Positions 12,501 through 24,468 of a DNA stretch of 64,000 nucleotides are shown here, in pieces. Made by a program: the position numbers and the translations under genes. The number at the start of each line of letters is the position of its first letter. The stretch's first letter is position 1. The notes below the pieces were generated by a model, which made no database searches, was not told where the DNA came from, and worked only from the letters and a program-made list of their open reading frames with translations. Where the stretch lies: contig CM033718.1 of assembly GCA_019671005.1 (NCBI GenBank), positions 5,456,001-5,520,000 of the forward strand, in the 5' to 3' direction. This DNA comes from Hibiscus mutabilis. Its lineage: Eukaryota; Streptophyta; Magnoliopsida; Malvales; Malvaceae.

Positions 12501-12859
12501 TAATTGTTAACCAATCGTTTATGTTAAATGGTGCAGTTATTCAACCATGAACACTCTTACAAGCTAACACAAACATGGACAAATGCAGAATTTTATATCA
12601 GGAGTGTGAATTGTTTAAGGGTGTGAAATTAATTTTTTTAGAGTATTCAACATTTCTTGGGGCATACCTAAGTATATAACATTGAACAATTAACGGGATG
12701 TGAACTTAGATTATTGGTAAAAAGTATGTTGAGAAAAAGATTTTGATATAACTTTTATGAAAAATATTTTTAGACTTATACATATTTCAAAATTTGAAAA
12801 ATTGAAAAGTATTTTTAAAATATTTTGACTAAAAACTTATATAGAATATATCTTCAAAA
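12501..12859. other. AT-rich intergenic DNA, no gene seen
   Basis: No coding pattern is visible. The stretch separates the T1 LTR end from the probable copia LTR remnant. Confidence 0.5.
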
Positions 12860-13640
12860 AATTAAAATCTAATAAATTTTTCAATGTTTTAATGAAGGTT
12901 TCGATATCCTTTTAAGTGGTTTCGAAACCATTCGAGCAATGAGGTCTGAAACCTTTTATAAGGTTTTGAAACCTCATGCGTGGTTTCGAAACCATGTATT
13001 GTAACTATTAGTTTATTTTGGAAAACCCCCAAAAATTTCGAAATCTCTGTGTAGGTGAGCATTTAAAGCTCGAATTTATGAGTCCCCCTCCAAAACACTT
13101 CCAACGGCTAGTAACGATCATGAACTCATTAGAAAATATAAAAAAAGTCTTCAAGCAGCTATGAAAGATTAAGAAACATATTGCCAACATTCAATTGTAA
13201 AGAAAATTAGTTCTTGAATCAAAATTGTCATATTCCTCGTAGAAAACACTAACGAGCTCAATTATTATATTTGCTCAGCGTTTAAGTTTTGAGTGAATAC
13301 TTAGTTTGCAAACATATTTATCTAGTGAGGTTTTTACATTGTTTGCTTCTTTTGTATTACTCTTTGGAAGAGTGTAACTCAAGGTTTAGGGTACAAACCT
13401 TGATGGAGTTGTAAGGTTACACCTTATCCTTAAAGGTAAGACAAATTGGTGAATTTGTGAAAAATCTTTAATGTATGTAGCTAAGGTAGTGAAAGTAGAC
13501 TTGGTTTAGAAGTTGAACCACTATAAATTATTGTGTCAATATTTTTATTTCTTAGCATTTCATCTACCACTTTAAAAATCAAATTCACCCCCTTTTGGCT
13601 TATTCGGTTGATCATATTGATTGTTACACTCAACAAAATG
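12860..13640 (+). mobile_element. Probable Ty1/copia LTR remnant
   Basis: Several strings are familiar from plant copia (SIRE/Maximus-like) LTRs: GAGTCCCCCTCCAAAACACT, CCAACGGCTAGT, an AGAGTGTAACTC-type block near 13370 and AAATTCACCCCC near 13585. No coding region or second LTR is present, so this is a solo or broken LTR. The repeated palindrome TGGTTTCGAAACCA lies at 12917-12930 and 12981-12994. The family call is from memory of such LTRs and is not proven. Confidence 0.4.
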
Positions 13641-13669
13641 TAAAGAAAGTACATAAATTATATGAGAAT

Positions 13670-14195
13670 TTAAGGGTGTGTTTGGTTCTAGAGAATACAA
13701 GCCATTTTTATTTTCATTTTCTTGAAAAATAGAAAATATTGAAGAAAATGCATTTAATTTCAAAATTCGAAAATGATTTTTAGAAAATAAAAACAAAAAA
13801 TTAATGAAAATTTGAAAACATAAAAAAATGTTTTCACTATTTTCATTGAAAATAGTTTAGAAAAGTGGGAAAGATGAAAAATAAGAGATTTTAAATTTTA
13901 ACTCTATTTAACTCGGGTTCGAATCTTTCTAATGTTAATTTTAGAACTTTGGCTTATTTAATAGTATTATATTTTTATTATAATAATATTTTTCTAATAA
14001 TTATATTTTAATTTAATTATTCAATAAGTAAATATTTATTTATTTTGAAAAACTAGATACCAACCCATTTTCTATGTGTTTTCTAGTTTTTAGGAAACTG
14101 AAAATGAAAATAATTTTCTAAAAATAAAAAAAAATAGAAAATAGAAAATATTTTTTATAACCAATAAATTTAAAATTTTCAAAGGGTGTAACTGC
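13670..14195. repeat. MITE-like AT-rich element
   Basis: It begins GGGTGTGTTTGGTTCTAGAG, a common opening of plant MITEs. Diverged inverted halves follow: TTTTATTTTCATTTTCTTG on the left against AAACTGAAAATGAAAATAA on the right. Exact ends and a target duplication could not be fixed. Confidence 0.35.
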
Positions 14196-14484
14196 CCTTA
14201 AGACTCTCGTTCCATCTCACAATTCTATTATTTGCAACAATTCTTATGTTTTTGTCATTTTGATATTTGTTCTCTTGAATTAACTTGTTTACATCTCTAT
14301 GTGAATTATATTCTAGAGGAAAGATAATTTGAATGCTGCTTTGTGTTTTTTAAAATTATATTCTAGAGGAAGATAAGGGATAAATGGTAAAATGACATCT
14401 TTTTCAGTTGCTTCTAAATAAAGCGCTGCGTTTTGGTTCAAGAGAAGTGCAAATCAAGATAAGCAAACATGTGCTATTTAGTTG

Positions 14485-14761
14485 ATGAAAAAATTTTGAT
14501 ACACAGGCCGTGTAAACTTTAGTTTACACGTGTCTTTTAGTTTTAGGGGTTAGAGTTTTAGTTTAAGGTTTAAAGTTTAGGGTTTTAGGTTATATGGTTT
14601 AAAATTTAAGGTTAGTGTTTAGAATTTAGTGTATAGGGTTTAATGTTTAGGGTTTAGTTTTTTAGGGTTAGGTTAGGAATTTAAGATTTGAGTTTTTATG
14701 ATGTAAATACACATGCTTGTGTAAAATTAGTTTTACACAGCCTGTGTATCAAAGTTTTACC
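14485..14761. mobile_element. Mutator-like MITE, telomere-like interior, copy 1
   Basis: The ends are inverted: left TTTTGATACACAGGCCGTGT, right TACACAGCCTGTGTATCAAA followed by GTTTTACC. Nine-base flanks ATTTAGTTG (14476-14484) and ATTTAATTG (14762-14770) differ at one position, fitting the 9-bp duplication of Mutator-like elements. The interior is a degenerate array of TTTAGGG-like units (TTTAGGGTTTTAGG, GGGTTTAGTTTTTTAGGG). There is no coding capacity. Confidence 0.65.
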
Positions 14762-15467
14762 ATTTAATTGAACCCAACAAGTGATCCAAATAAAAAAACA
14801 GATGTTATTTATTCGAAAAACTTGAGTTTAATTACAAAGTCTGCAAAATGTATATTTTATTAATGAGTTAAAAATAGCTATGAACAAACACTATCTTGTA
14901 CTCACCTCTAACCTATTAAAAAAAGTTTAATAAATCCTTTCTTAGTCTAGTTTTTAGTTCGGCTCTTATATTATATTTTTAGTTTTAACCCTGCACTACC
15001 ATTCACTTTATTTCATTTTTTATATTTTCTGAACAATTTTACATTTTCCAGATCTCGTCCCATTTTATATAATATATATAGTTTAAATTCGAGTCACTTA
15101 AAAACAATAAATCACATTAAACAATAACATAATCATGAATTAAAATTAGAAGCAAAGTATAATCATCCATAAAAATAAAGGGGATAAAGCTCAAATAAAT
15201 TAAAGATTCGAAATCTAAATAAGTAAAAGTTCTTGGTCACATCCCCAAGCTATGCTTTAGTTTCGTCTCTGACCTTAAGTTACCGAAACTAAATGAATTA
15301 TATTTTTTAGTAGAGATAATTACATTCTTAAAATAAATGTTAGAATTCAAATTCATTTAAGATATGATAATATGAATATCATTAACCACTCAACCAATTA
15401 GTAGTTCTCAAATGACTTTTATTTTTGTTATAGTTAAAAATAAATAATGGCACAATGCCATAAAAAA

Positions 15468-15751
15468 GAAAAAAAAATGATACACAAGCTATATAAACAA
15501 AAGTTTACATAAGTTTTTTTAGTTTTAGGGGTTACGAATTTAGTTTAAGGTTTAAAGTTTAGGAGTTTATGTTTAAGGTTTATAATTTAAGGTTAATGTT
15601 TATAATTTATGGTATAAGGTTTAGAGTTTAAGATTTAGAGTTATGAATTTTTTTGTTTGAAAAAGATGCATGAGGAATTTAGAATTTATAGTTTAAATAT
15701 GTAGTCTTGTGTAATATAAAACTTACACAACTTGTGTGTCAAAATTTTACC
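15468..15751. mobile_element. Mutator-like MITE, telomere-like interior, copy 2
   Basis: A second, more diverged copy of the element at 14485-14761: left end ATGATACACAAGC, right end ACAACTTGTGTGTCAAAATT then TTACC, with the same degenerate TTTAGGG-type interior. The flanks CATAAAAAA at 15459-15467 and 15752-15760 are identical nine-base target duplications. The two copies therefore support each other's boundaries. Confidence 0.65.
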
Positions 15752-16057
15752 CATAAAAAATGTTACTCTTTTTGTCTCACTTAAATCGTCTCTTATTGAT
15801 ATTTTTTGGGCCAATTTTTTTAAACCCTGACTATTTATTGGATTTTATATTATATAAAATTTAATTTTTTAAAATATTTAAAATAAATATGGTCAAAATT
15901 TTAAAAATTTAAATTTTAAAAAATTAATAAAGGACGGTTTAAGTGGTACTTGTTATAAAAATGTACCGAGAGGTAAATTCAAAAAAATAGTACAGGGATA
16001 AAACTACGAATTAAGTTAAAAGTAGAGGAGAAAAGAGTTATTAGGCCATTCTCAAAC

Positions 16058-16065
16058 AAAACCCT
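16058..16065 (+). promoter_or_regulatory. Telo-box in the L23 promoter
   Basis: AAACCCTA lies about 85 bases before the L23 start codon. This motif is typical of plant ribosomal-protein promoters, where it acts together with other boxes to couple expression to growth. Its presence suggests the locus is, or recently was, a transcribed gene and not a processed copy; the introns agree. Confidence 0.6.
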
Positions 16066-16148
16066 AGGCCAGCTTTTATTTAAGATTCAGAAGTAACCCT
16101 CGCTCAAGAAAAGAGGCAAACGGAGGAGCATAGGAGGGCCGATCCAAA

Positions 16149-17405
<1,257 letters not shown>

Positions 17406-19008
17406 AAGATTTTCATGGTTTTGTTTGCAACTGTACCTTTCAAGTTATCTTTCGGTTACTTGTATCATGTTTTTAGAGGTTTTAATCGGACAGTGGTATA
17501 TCTAGTTGTCTAAAACTTTGTTTCTAGTTTCATTTTATGGATGCTATTACTCTTACAACATCTTTAACATGCTCGTTAACCAATTTTCTTGGTTAAAATG
17601 GTTTTCCTTCCAACAAGCCTCAGAACGTGGGGAACCCTATTTCTTTTTTTAAAATAAATACGAGCCTCGTTAAAAATGTAGTTCTAACTACAGTCAACAT
17701 TAGGAGATTTAATGCAACCCTCATGGATTAAAGAGTACCCATTAATATTATTTATTAATAGCATTGTCAATTATAATTTGTTCAATACATTTTAAGCATT
17801 CAAGATAAAAATAATTATATTGTTGATCACTAAACACGTAATGTGTCAAATTATGGGCTGTCTTATCCATCAAACAATGACTATAAGCAGTCGATAGAAT
17901 CTGACATTGGCTTCCACGCCCTGTGTTTAAACCCATGAGTTGCTTTTGTTTCCTTGCGTGATAAGTGTAATCATGTCGGAATCTATGGAATACTTGGATG
18001 ATATATGGCATTAAACATAAAAATGTTATATTTACCTGGTTAAATAGGAGTAGGAGAGAGCAAGATTCGACTTGAAAAAATTGAATTAGAATTTGACTAA
18101 AAAACTTGAAAAAATTGAATCAGTTTTTTATTAAAAAAACTTGATTTGAATCGTAATTTTATAAAATTAACTCGAAAAAATTTCAAATATAGTTTTAGTT
18201 ATAAAACGAGAATATGAAATTCTCAAGTAAATAGTTGATCGGTTTTCAAGTTTTAGTCTAGTTTCTTAATACTGTCTAATATATTATATATACCATGTGA
18301 AAAATATGCATGTATATCAAAAATCTGATTTGAATTTTATAAACTCAACTTGAATAAAAGAATTCTAATAAAATTTAAGTCGTAAAACATATGTTGTAAT
18401 CATGACTAGCACGATCTGTTCTAAATAAGAGTAAATTGAAACAATTCCATTTACCTTTCTAAATATTGAATTGTTGCATAATATATACCACTGATTGATT
18501 TTTTTTAATGATACTACTGATAGAATTTTAAACCATTTACATTATTGTTACACCTTCTCTATCGAAATTCATATATGATTTTATCGGTCATAATAAAATA
18601 TTTTTAATTATATGATATCTATTTTATATGATCAAAGATTTTTGATCTGTTAGAGGGAGGAGTTGTCTCGGATGAAATCCATAAATTAGTTCTGGCTCAA
18701 AGGAAACAATTACCTGCTAAAAAACGTATTAAAGTTTAATTGTTTTTTGTTCTCTGTCCATTTTACTATTTATGTTCAAAGTTTGTGATTATCCTTATAG
18801 ACTAGATTCAATCTTTCTGTTCTTAGTTTCATTTTCAGATTTTCTTCGTGCGTTTTGGTAATGATGAATTTGATCAGGACATCATCCTTAAAGAACATGA
18901 TTCAAATCTCATTCCGTAGGTAAAAAAATAATTGAAATCTAAATCACTTATCTGGATTTAAAAAAAAAAATCCCACATCAGCTGTTAAGGGTGGCTGCAA
19001 AAACCCCA
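17406..19008. other. Intergenic DNA between L23 and the PPR gene
   Basis: It contains the presumed L23 3' UTR and then AT-rich DNA. An 87-codon minus-strand frame at 17748-18011 has slightly higher complexity (MPYIIQVFHRFRHDYTYHA) but no domain I recognise. The stretch at 18050-18370 has TTGAAAAAATTGAAT-type repeats and ACTCGAAAAAATTTC, related in style to the TCGAGTCGAG elements near 21936 and 60664. No convincing gene. Confidence 0.4.
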
Positions 19009-20877
19009 TCACCAATAATCTCTACAAGAACAATTTCCATTTTGGAAATGATGAAATCTACTAGCATCTCGTACAATAATCTCTCTATTTTTGATCTCGG
19101 ATATGATCTTAAAAGCAACATGGCAATCACTGCAGATCCTCAGATTCTTCATCACCCTTATAGGAGTACCTGCAGGAGTATTCATTAAAGCATATGCAAT
19201 AGCCATTTTTTCGCTATGGTGACTCAAGCTGTATTCTTTCTCCTCGTTATCCATATCATGTAGAACTAAACTTGTGTCGGGAACGTATCCGTGTAACTTC
19301 ATCTCCGCAGTCAGTTCCTTCAAATACGAATCAATCTCTTCTGATTGTGGATGTGCTTTATCACTCATGCAAAACTGATGAACTTGATTCTTGATTTCCA
19401 GCCAACTTACACCGGGCTCTTTCTTCACTCTCCTATCTCTCATGGTTTTTCTTACCTTGGAAACATCGTGCCACCTTTTCTCAGATGCATGGATGTTTGC
19501 AAGGAGAACATAGGAAGCTGAATCCTGAGGATCAAGCTTAAGCACTTCTTCAGCTACTCGTCTTGCCATGTAGGCATTCTTGTGGGTCTTACATGCTGAT
19601 AACAGAGTTTTCCATATGATAGCATCTCTTTTCACCGGCATCGATCTTATCATAGCTTCTGCTTCATTCAAACAGCCGGACCGACCGAGCAAGTCGACTA
19701 TGCAAGTATAGTGTTGTACCCCAGGCTTTATTCCATACTTATCTGTCATCAAGTAAAAGAACTCAAGTCCTTTATCTTTAAGCCCACAATGACTGCAAGC
19801 ATAAAGCAAGCTCAAGAAAGTAACATCATTTGGCTCAAATCCTTCTTTCTCCATCTGTTCAAACAACTCAACAGCTTCCGCTCCTCGTCCATGAAACCCA
19901 TATGCAGCAATCAATGAGCTCCATGACACGTGATCTGCTACTTCACATTCCAAGAAAATCTTAATAGAATCTTCCAGGCAACCACACCTTGAATACATGC
20001 TAATTAAGGTACTTATCACGCCAACAACCGAGCTTGCACCAGTTTTAATCACCTCAGCATGAATCTGCTGACCTTGTCCTAATGTTGCCAACTCTGAACA
20101 TGAACTAAGCACGCTAACAAATGTAATCTTATCAGGTCTAAAACCAGCCATTTTCATCATACAATAAAGGGCCAACACACTCTCAGAATAGCCATTTTGA
20201 GCGTTCCCTGCAATGAGAGTATTCCAAGAAACCGCATTCCGAATCGGCATTGATTTGATTACCCTTTCCCCTTCCTCTAAACTTCCACACTTCATATACA
20301 TATGAGCCAAAGAACTCCCAACAACTAAATGAAACCCAAATCCACATTTCACCACACAACAATGAACTTGTCTCCCAACTAACAAAGCCTTCAAACCGGC
20401 ACACCCTCTTAGAACACTAGAAAGGGTGAAGTCATCAGGCCTGAATCCCGAAACATGCATTTCTCTAAACAAACATAGCCCCTCCTCGTTAAACTCGAAC
20501 TGGATAAACCCCGCAACAACCGCATTCCAAGTGGCGACATTTCTCTCAGGCATTTCGTCGAACAACTTTCTGGCACCATCCAAGTCCCCGACGAGCAAAT
20601 GCCCATTGATCAAAATGTTACGAGACATCACATTCTTCAGAACCATAACATTATACAAGGAAACGGCAGCTTGCAAGTTGCCGAATTTGCAGTACATGTT
20701 GAGCAAGTGGTTCGATATAAACCTGTCTTTTGAGGACCCAGATGTGATGACAAGAGAATGGAGCTGTTTCCCGAGAAATGGGGAGTTTTGGGGTATGCAA
20801 GATTGGATGAGGTGGGAAAACAGAGGTGGATCTGCCCATATTTGGCGATTGAACTTATCAAAGGCTTGCTTTGTCAA
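19009..20877 (-). CDS. Pentatricopeptide repeat protein, PLS class with E and DYW domains
   Basis: A 622-residue intronless protein is predicted to bind RNA in mitochondria or plastids and direct C-to-U editing. Residues 1-40 include a short N-terminal leader. PLS-type repeats follow (ISNHLLNMYCKFGNLQAAVS, NVATWNAVVAGFIQFEFNEE, NAVSWNTLIAGNAQNGYSES, DHVSWSSLIAAYGFHGRGAE). An E domain and PG box (PGVSWLEI) come next. The DYW deaminase carries HSEK as HxE, CSDCH as CxxC, and ends at the exact terminal triplet DYW. Start and stop give a complete frame with no breaks. It resembles the Arabidopsis At2g41080-type protein from memory; orthology is not tested. An upstream stretch on this strand near 21035-21050 (GTTATATACGAAC) could be its TATA box. 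Confidence 0.93.
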   Translation of the reverse strand: MTKQAFDKFNRQIWADPPLFSHLIQSCIPQNSPFLGKQLHSLVITSGSSKDRFISNHLLNMYCKFGNLQAAVSLYNVMVLKNVMSRNILINGHLLVGDLDGARKLFDEMPERNVATWNAVVAGFIQFEFNEEGLCLFREMHVSGFRPDDFTLSSVLRGCAGLKALLVGRQVHCCVVKCGFGFHLVVGSSLAHMYMKCGSLEEGERVIKSMPIRNAVSWNTLIAGNAQNGYSESVLALYCMMKMAGFRPDKITFVSVLSSCSELATLGQGQQIHAEVIKTGASSVVGVISTLISMYSRCGCLEDSIKIFLECEVADHVSWSSLIAAYGFHGRGAEAVELFEQMEKEGFEPNDVTFLSLLYACSHCGLKDKGLEFFYLMTDKYGIKPGVQHYTCIVDLLGRSGCLNEAEAMIRSMPVKRDAIIWKTLLSACKTHKNAYMARRVAEEVLKLDPQDSASYVLLANIHASEKRWHDVSKVRKTMRDRRVKKEPGVSWLEIKNQVHQFCMSDKAHPQSEEIDSYLKELTAEMKLHGYVPDTSLVLHDMDNEEKEYSLSHHSEKMAIAYALMNTPAGTPIRVMKNLRICSDCHVAFKIISEIKNREIIVRDASRFHHFQNGNCSCRDYW

Positions 20878-22179
20878 TCCTTTGGAGCAGAGATCGGTGA
20901 TTCTAAGGTGAAATTAGGAGCAGATTCAGAGGCGGCATTCGTAGAAAGAAAACGAAAGGAAGAAGAGAAACGTAAGTAGCTGCTGGGACAATACCTACCC
21001 CGACCCATGGGACAGAGACCCGACCGGTTATGTCATGTTCGTATATAACAAACTTGGTTATAAATTTTTTTTTTGCTAAAAATCAACTCCTAAATTATAT
21101 ATTTTATCTGTTTTTAGTCTTTAAATTATTTTTAGGTTAAAATTAATCTTTAATTTTTTTAGGTCAAAATTAGTCCATTAATTATCTAAGTCAAAAAAAT
21201 TTATTTCGACGAACAAGATATTGACACAACATGAAAATTTTTGACCGATAGATAGTTTAAGACTAAAAGAAAAAATATTATAGTTTTAGTATTTATTTTG
21301 ACCAAAAAATAATTTAGAGACTTCAAAGTGACCAAAAATAATAATTTAAGAGTTTATTTTAACAAAAATAATTTAAGGACTAAAAACAAATAAAAATATA
21401 ATTTAAGGGCTGTTTTTTTATTTAAATCTTTTTTTTTTGGAAAGGAGGGTCCTTTTTATTTTTTTGTTTGATTTGATTATCTATTTTGAAAACAATTATG
21501 TTTTAGTTATTTATATTATCGATTTATTATATTTTGTACATTGAGTTGTTAATTTCTGTTAGTTTGATGATATAACATATTAAAAATAATAAAATTTTAA
21601 TTTTACCCTAAAATTTTAAAAATATATATCAAATTAATTTTAAAATTCGGTCAAAATCTCCGCTATCAACCAACGCTTACCATCGTTGTCGATCACCATC
21701 TCTAGCGGTCGTTACATCCCAAAACTTACAATTCACCGTTTTGACCTCATGAATGCAAATCCGTTGTTCGTTTCATCGGTAAATGCACATTGTTATTTCC
21801 ATCTGGTTTCCTCGTTCATTTGGTTCTCGTATCAAGAAATTATTGAGCATATTTGTTCATCGATGCCTAATATATTTGTACAATCACACGTTTTCTTAAA
21901 CTTTAACATTGTCTTTAATAGAATGTATCATCTATAGGTGTGAGTATTCGATCAAGATGAGTAAAAAATTTCGAGTTAGTCGAGTTAATATTGTATTTTA
22001 TCGTTTAAATTTATTTTAAAATTTTCACGCTGAATCAAGTTTATAAAATTCGAGTGGAATTGAATCAACTCAAGTTGTTTGAGTTTTTGTACAAATCTAA
22101 CATGGTTCTCTTACTACTCCATTATGAATGTTACGTCTTAGTATAAAATCAATGATATTGTAAAAAAAAAATCAGGTTA
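20878..22179. other. AT-rich intergenic DNA with a diverged TCGAG-type repeat
   Basis: The presumed PPR promoter lies at its left edge. The stretch 21060-21440 repeats AATTTAAGGACTAAAAA-like phrases in both orientations and looks like a decayed short element. At 21936-22095, GTGTGAGTATTCGATCAAG and TCGAGTTAGTCGAG resemble the hAT-like repeats near 60664. The 83-codon frame at 21686-21937 has no recognisable domain. Confidence 0.4.
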
Positions 22180-22640
22180 CATGAACTTTTTTTAATCAAT
22201 TAAGCCTTTAAACTTTTGAAAAAAAATCAATTAAGCTCCTAAACTTTTTTTGCACCCAATTAAGCCTTTGAACCAAAATTTTTAATCAATTAAGCCCTTG
22301 AACCAAGAAATTAAATCAATTAAGCCCTTTGACCAATTTTGATAATTAAATCCTGACATCTTTTTTACTTCAAATATTATCAGCACATGATACACTACAG
22401 TTCTATCATGTTGTAAGTTTTTAGAATTTTTAGAACATTTAATTTTTTAAATAAAATAAAAAATCTAAAAATTGTTAAGTGGAAACATTGTGGCACGACG
22501 CATTGCAACAATGGATCGAAAAAAAATTGTTTAAATTTAATGGTCAAAATTGGTCAAAGGGCTTAATTGATTAAATTTCTTGGTTCAAGGGCTTCATTGC
22601 TTTTTTCCCCAAAAGTTCAAGGGCTTCTTACCCCTAAGCC
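22180..22640. mobile_element. Inverted-repeat (foldback/MITE-type) element
   Basis: Two arms, 22292-22346 and 22540-22594, are reverse complements over about 55 bases with roughly three mismatches; a shared core is CAATTAAGCCCTTTGACCAA. The left arm sits in a short tandem of about 30-base units (AATCAATTAAGCC...) from 22193. The arms enclose about 190 bases of AT-rich loop. A transcript would fold into a long hairpin. No transposase and no clear target duplication were found. Confidence 0.6.
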
Positions 22641-23353
22641 AATTTATTTTAATGGAGTTAGTGATTTGTAATAATATTAATAATAACTTCAAATGGAAAA
22701 TAGTAAATGGCCAGAAACCATAATTCAACTTATAAATTACAACATTCTTTGGAGTAACATTTGAGAAGTTTTATTGCTTGTTTTAGTTTCAATTGGAAAA
22801 AAAGTTCGGAAAGGATCATAAAATATTTTCATTGATTAATAGACTAAATTAATGAGTAGAAATAATTTGTAAAGAGTTATAATTGGAAGACTAAATTAAA
22901 TAAAAAGTTGAGATATTAAATTGTAAAAATGAAGAATCTTTTGTCAAAAGAGGAATTAAATTTACATTAGTATTATATAGTGATTGAGGAGCACATAGTT
23001 CAAATTTAGTATAAAAACGAACTCAATACGAATGAGAAATTAGAAAAATAAAAAAAATCATCTAAAGTTGATCGATTAAATTACACAAAAAGTAATTTCG
23101 ATGTAAAAAATTGAAATGGCATAAATATAATGCTTGAGAAGTATGTGGTTAAAACTTGATAAAAAATTTACTTAGAACGAAGGAGGAAATTATTAAACAA
23201 TTACTGTTGTCTTCTCCAAACTCCTAATATTCCCCAAACCCCTCGTACTAACTTTCTGACCAAGGCAAGGTCTGCCTGGTCCTTAAATATCATCTCAAAA
23301 CTGAATATTCCGGTGAAAAAACCAGTAACAATCTACATTCTAATTTTTTGAGA
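22641..23353. other. AT-rich intergenic DNA, no gene seen
   Basis: Only short, low-complexity frames are present. The segment leads into the duplicated block that begins near 23354. Confidence 0.4.
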
Positions 23354-23748
23354 TAAGTCTGGTCTAATCTAAAACATTTCCAGGATCTTTGTGGACCGTT
23401 CACCAGATAAAGTGATGCCAAAGATTTTGATAATAAAGCCACTCCTTTTGCCTTTATTTCTTTTTTCTTTTTTCTTTTTTGAACAAACTCCTTTTTCCTT
23501 CCTTTAGGTATGAAAGGAAACCTTTCTTACTTTTCCAGGAAAGTTCACCATCCGTAAACCCCAAAACACATCAGAAATGACACACAAAAGTGCTGGCAAC
23601 ATGCATCAGCCTTTTCCTCCAAGTTCAGATAGTGGATGACATTGGAATGATGGCAAATCCAACTGGAAAGAGCACCGGCTGATCTCTTTTCTCGTAGGAA
23701 TCGAATGGGTGCACGGAAAAGCTAAGCATTCCATGCTTTATTTGAAAC

Positions 23749-23757
23749 TATATATAC
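23749..23757 (+). promoter_or_regulatory. TATA box of the 88-residue gene, copy 1
   Basis: CTATATATA lies 68 bases before the start codon and is conserved with its flanks in copy 2 (54032-54040). Conservation in both copies supports a promoter role. Confidence 0.5.
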
Positions 23758-23781
23758 ACATATCTTAGCACTGCTTTAACC

Positions 23782-23817
23782 ATGCAAGCATTGGAAAAAA
23801 AATATATTCTGAAATAA
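23782..23817 (+). promoter_or_regulatory. Upstream ORF overlapping the main start by one base
   Basis: ATG at 23782 opens an 11-codon frame that ends in TAA at 23815-23817. The last A of the stop is the first base of the main ATG (TAATG). Copy 2 lacks this frame because the ATG is TTG there. An arrangement like this could impose reinitiation-dependent translation; that is inference. Confidence 0.45.
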
Positions 23818-24083
23818 TGCAGATCTTGAAGAGAATTCAGTTGTTGAAGTGGGAAAAGAGAGTGGGAAAGCATGGGAATGGTGTCGGATTTATGAGTCTG
23901 CAGAGAAGGCCAACAACAACCTGTGTGTTGAAACAGTTTGTTTGGAAGGTCAAGTCGCAGTGGACGCAACGGCAAGCTTATAGGTCGCAGAGAAGCAGCA
24001 GGCGGTTCAGTTATGACTTGCACAGCTATTCTCTCAACTTCGACGATGGGTTTTCCGGTGATGAACTGAATCCAACGCTATGA
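23817..24083 (+). CDS. Small basic plant protein of unknown function, 88 aa, copy 1
   Basis: The protein begins MQILKRIQLLKWEKRVGKHG and is rich in Arg, Lys, Gln and Ser. It has a C-terminal FSYDLHSYSLNFDDGFS block. I recall similar SYD-x2-SYSLNFDDG endings in small uncharacterised plant proteins, but no function is known to me. There is no signal peptide or membrane span. The start was chosen because both copies keep this ATG after a conserved TATA box and leader. Compared with copy 2 there are about 10 base differences in 264, five silent and five changing residues, without any frameshift. That is compatible with purifying selection on both copies or with a young duplication. Confidence 0.7.
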   Translation: MQILKRIQLLKWEKRVGKHGNGVGFMSLQRRPTTTCVLKQFVWKVKSQWTQRQAYRSQRSSRRFSYDLHSYSLNFDDGFSGDELNPTL

Positions 24084-24342
24084 AATTATTGGTTTGAGGG
24101 TGGAAATTTGATGTGTAAAGAAAGTAGGTTTCGTCATTTTATATGTTTATTTGGTTTTTCTCTTTACTAGCTACTAGTATCGGAACCTCCGAACCATGTG
24201 TGTATATATATTGAAATTGAAATGTATAGCATATATTAACTGGAAAAAATACCAGTCTCTCTTTGCAAACTATGAAGATTATGATATAGTTACTTATGTG
24301 CCCCATCAACGTTCCAAATTCATCATCAACCTCTCTCAGCAA

Positions 24343-24468
24343 ATGGCAAGAAAAACTGTGCTTATTTTGGTATTGACGAGCATCGTCGTCGGAATAGCCC
24401 CGCGGGTATTGGGGTATGAACATATTGAACCAAAAATGGTGAAAAAGATGCAATTCAAGACAAGATAG
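24343..24468 (+). CDS. Putative small secreted-type peptide, 41 aa
   Basis: ATG at 24343 encodes MARKTVLILVLTSIVVGIAP followed by RVLGYEHIEP and a basic tail ending KTR. The N-terminus is a textbook signal-peptide pattern: a basic residue, a hydrophobic core, then a plausible cleavage region. A larger frame opens upstream at 24196 but its extra residues lie in diverged 3' sequence of the 88-aa gene. It may instead be the first exon of a longer gene. Copy 2 keeps the TTGACGAGCATC to CCGCG segment but has lost the start codon. No family recognised. Confidence 0.35.
   Translation: MARKTVLILVLTSIVVGIAPRVLGYEHIEPKMVKKMQFKTR

Larger units (their letters stand above)
23354..24420 (+). repeat. Duplicated segment, copy 1
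   Basis: From AGTCTGGTCTAATC onward the sequence matches 53633-54570 and then parts of 59835-60660. The match covers the promoter, the whole 88-codon gene and 3' sequence through TTTGCAAACTATGAAGA near 24275, and resumes in copy 2 at CCCATCAACGTTCC and TTGACGAGCATC. This copy is uninterrupted; copy 2 carries mobile-element insertions. Confidence 0.9.

Noticed and set aside
17748..18011. 87-codon minus-strand frame
   Set aside because: No domain, no homologue recognised and no splice or promoter context; mentioned only in the intergenic note.
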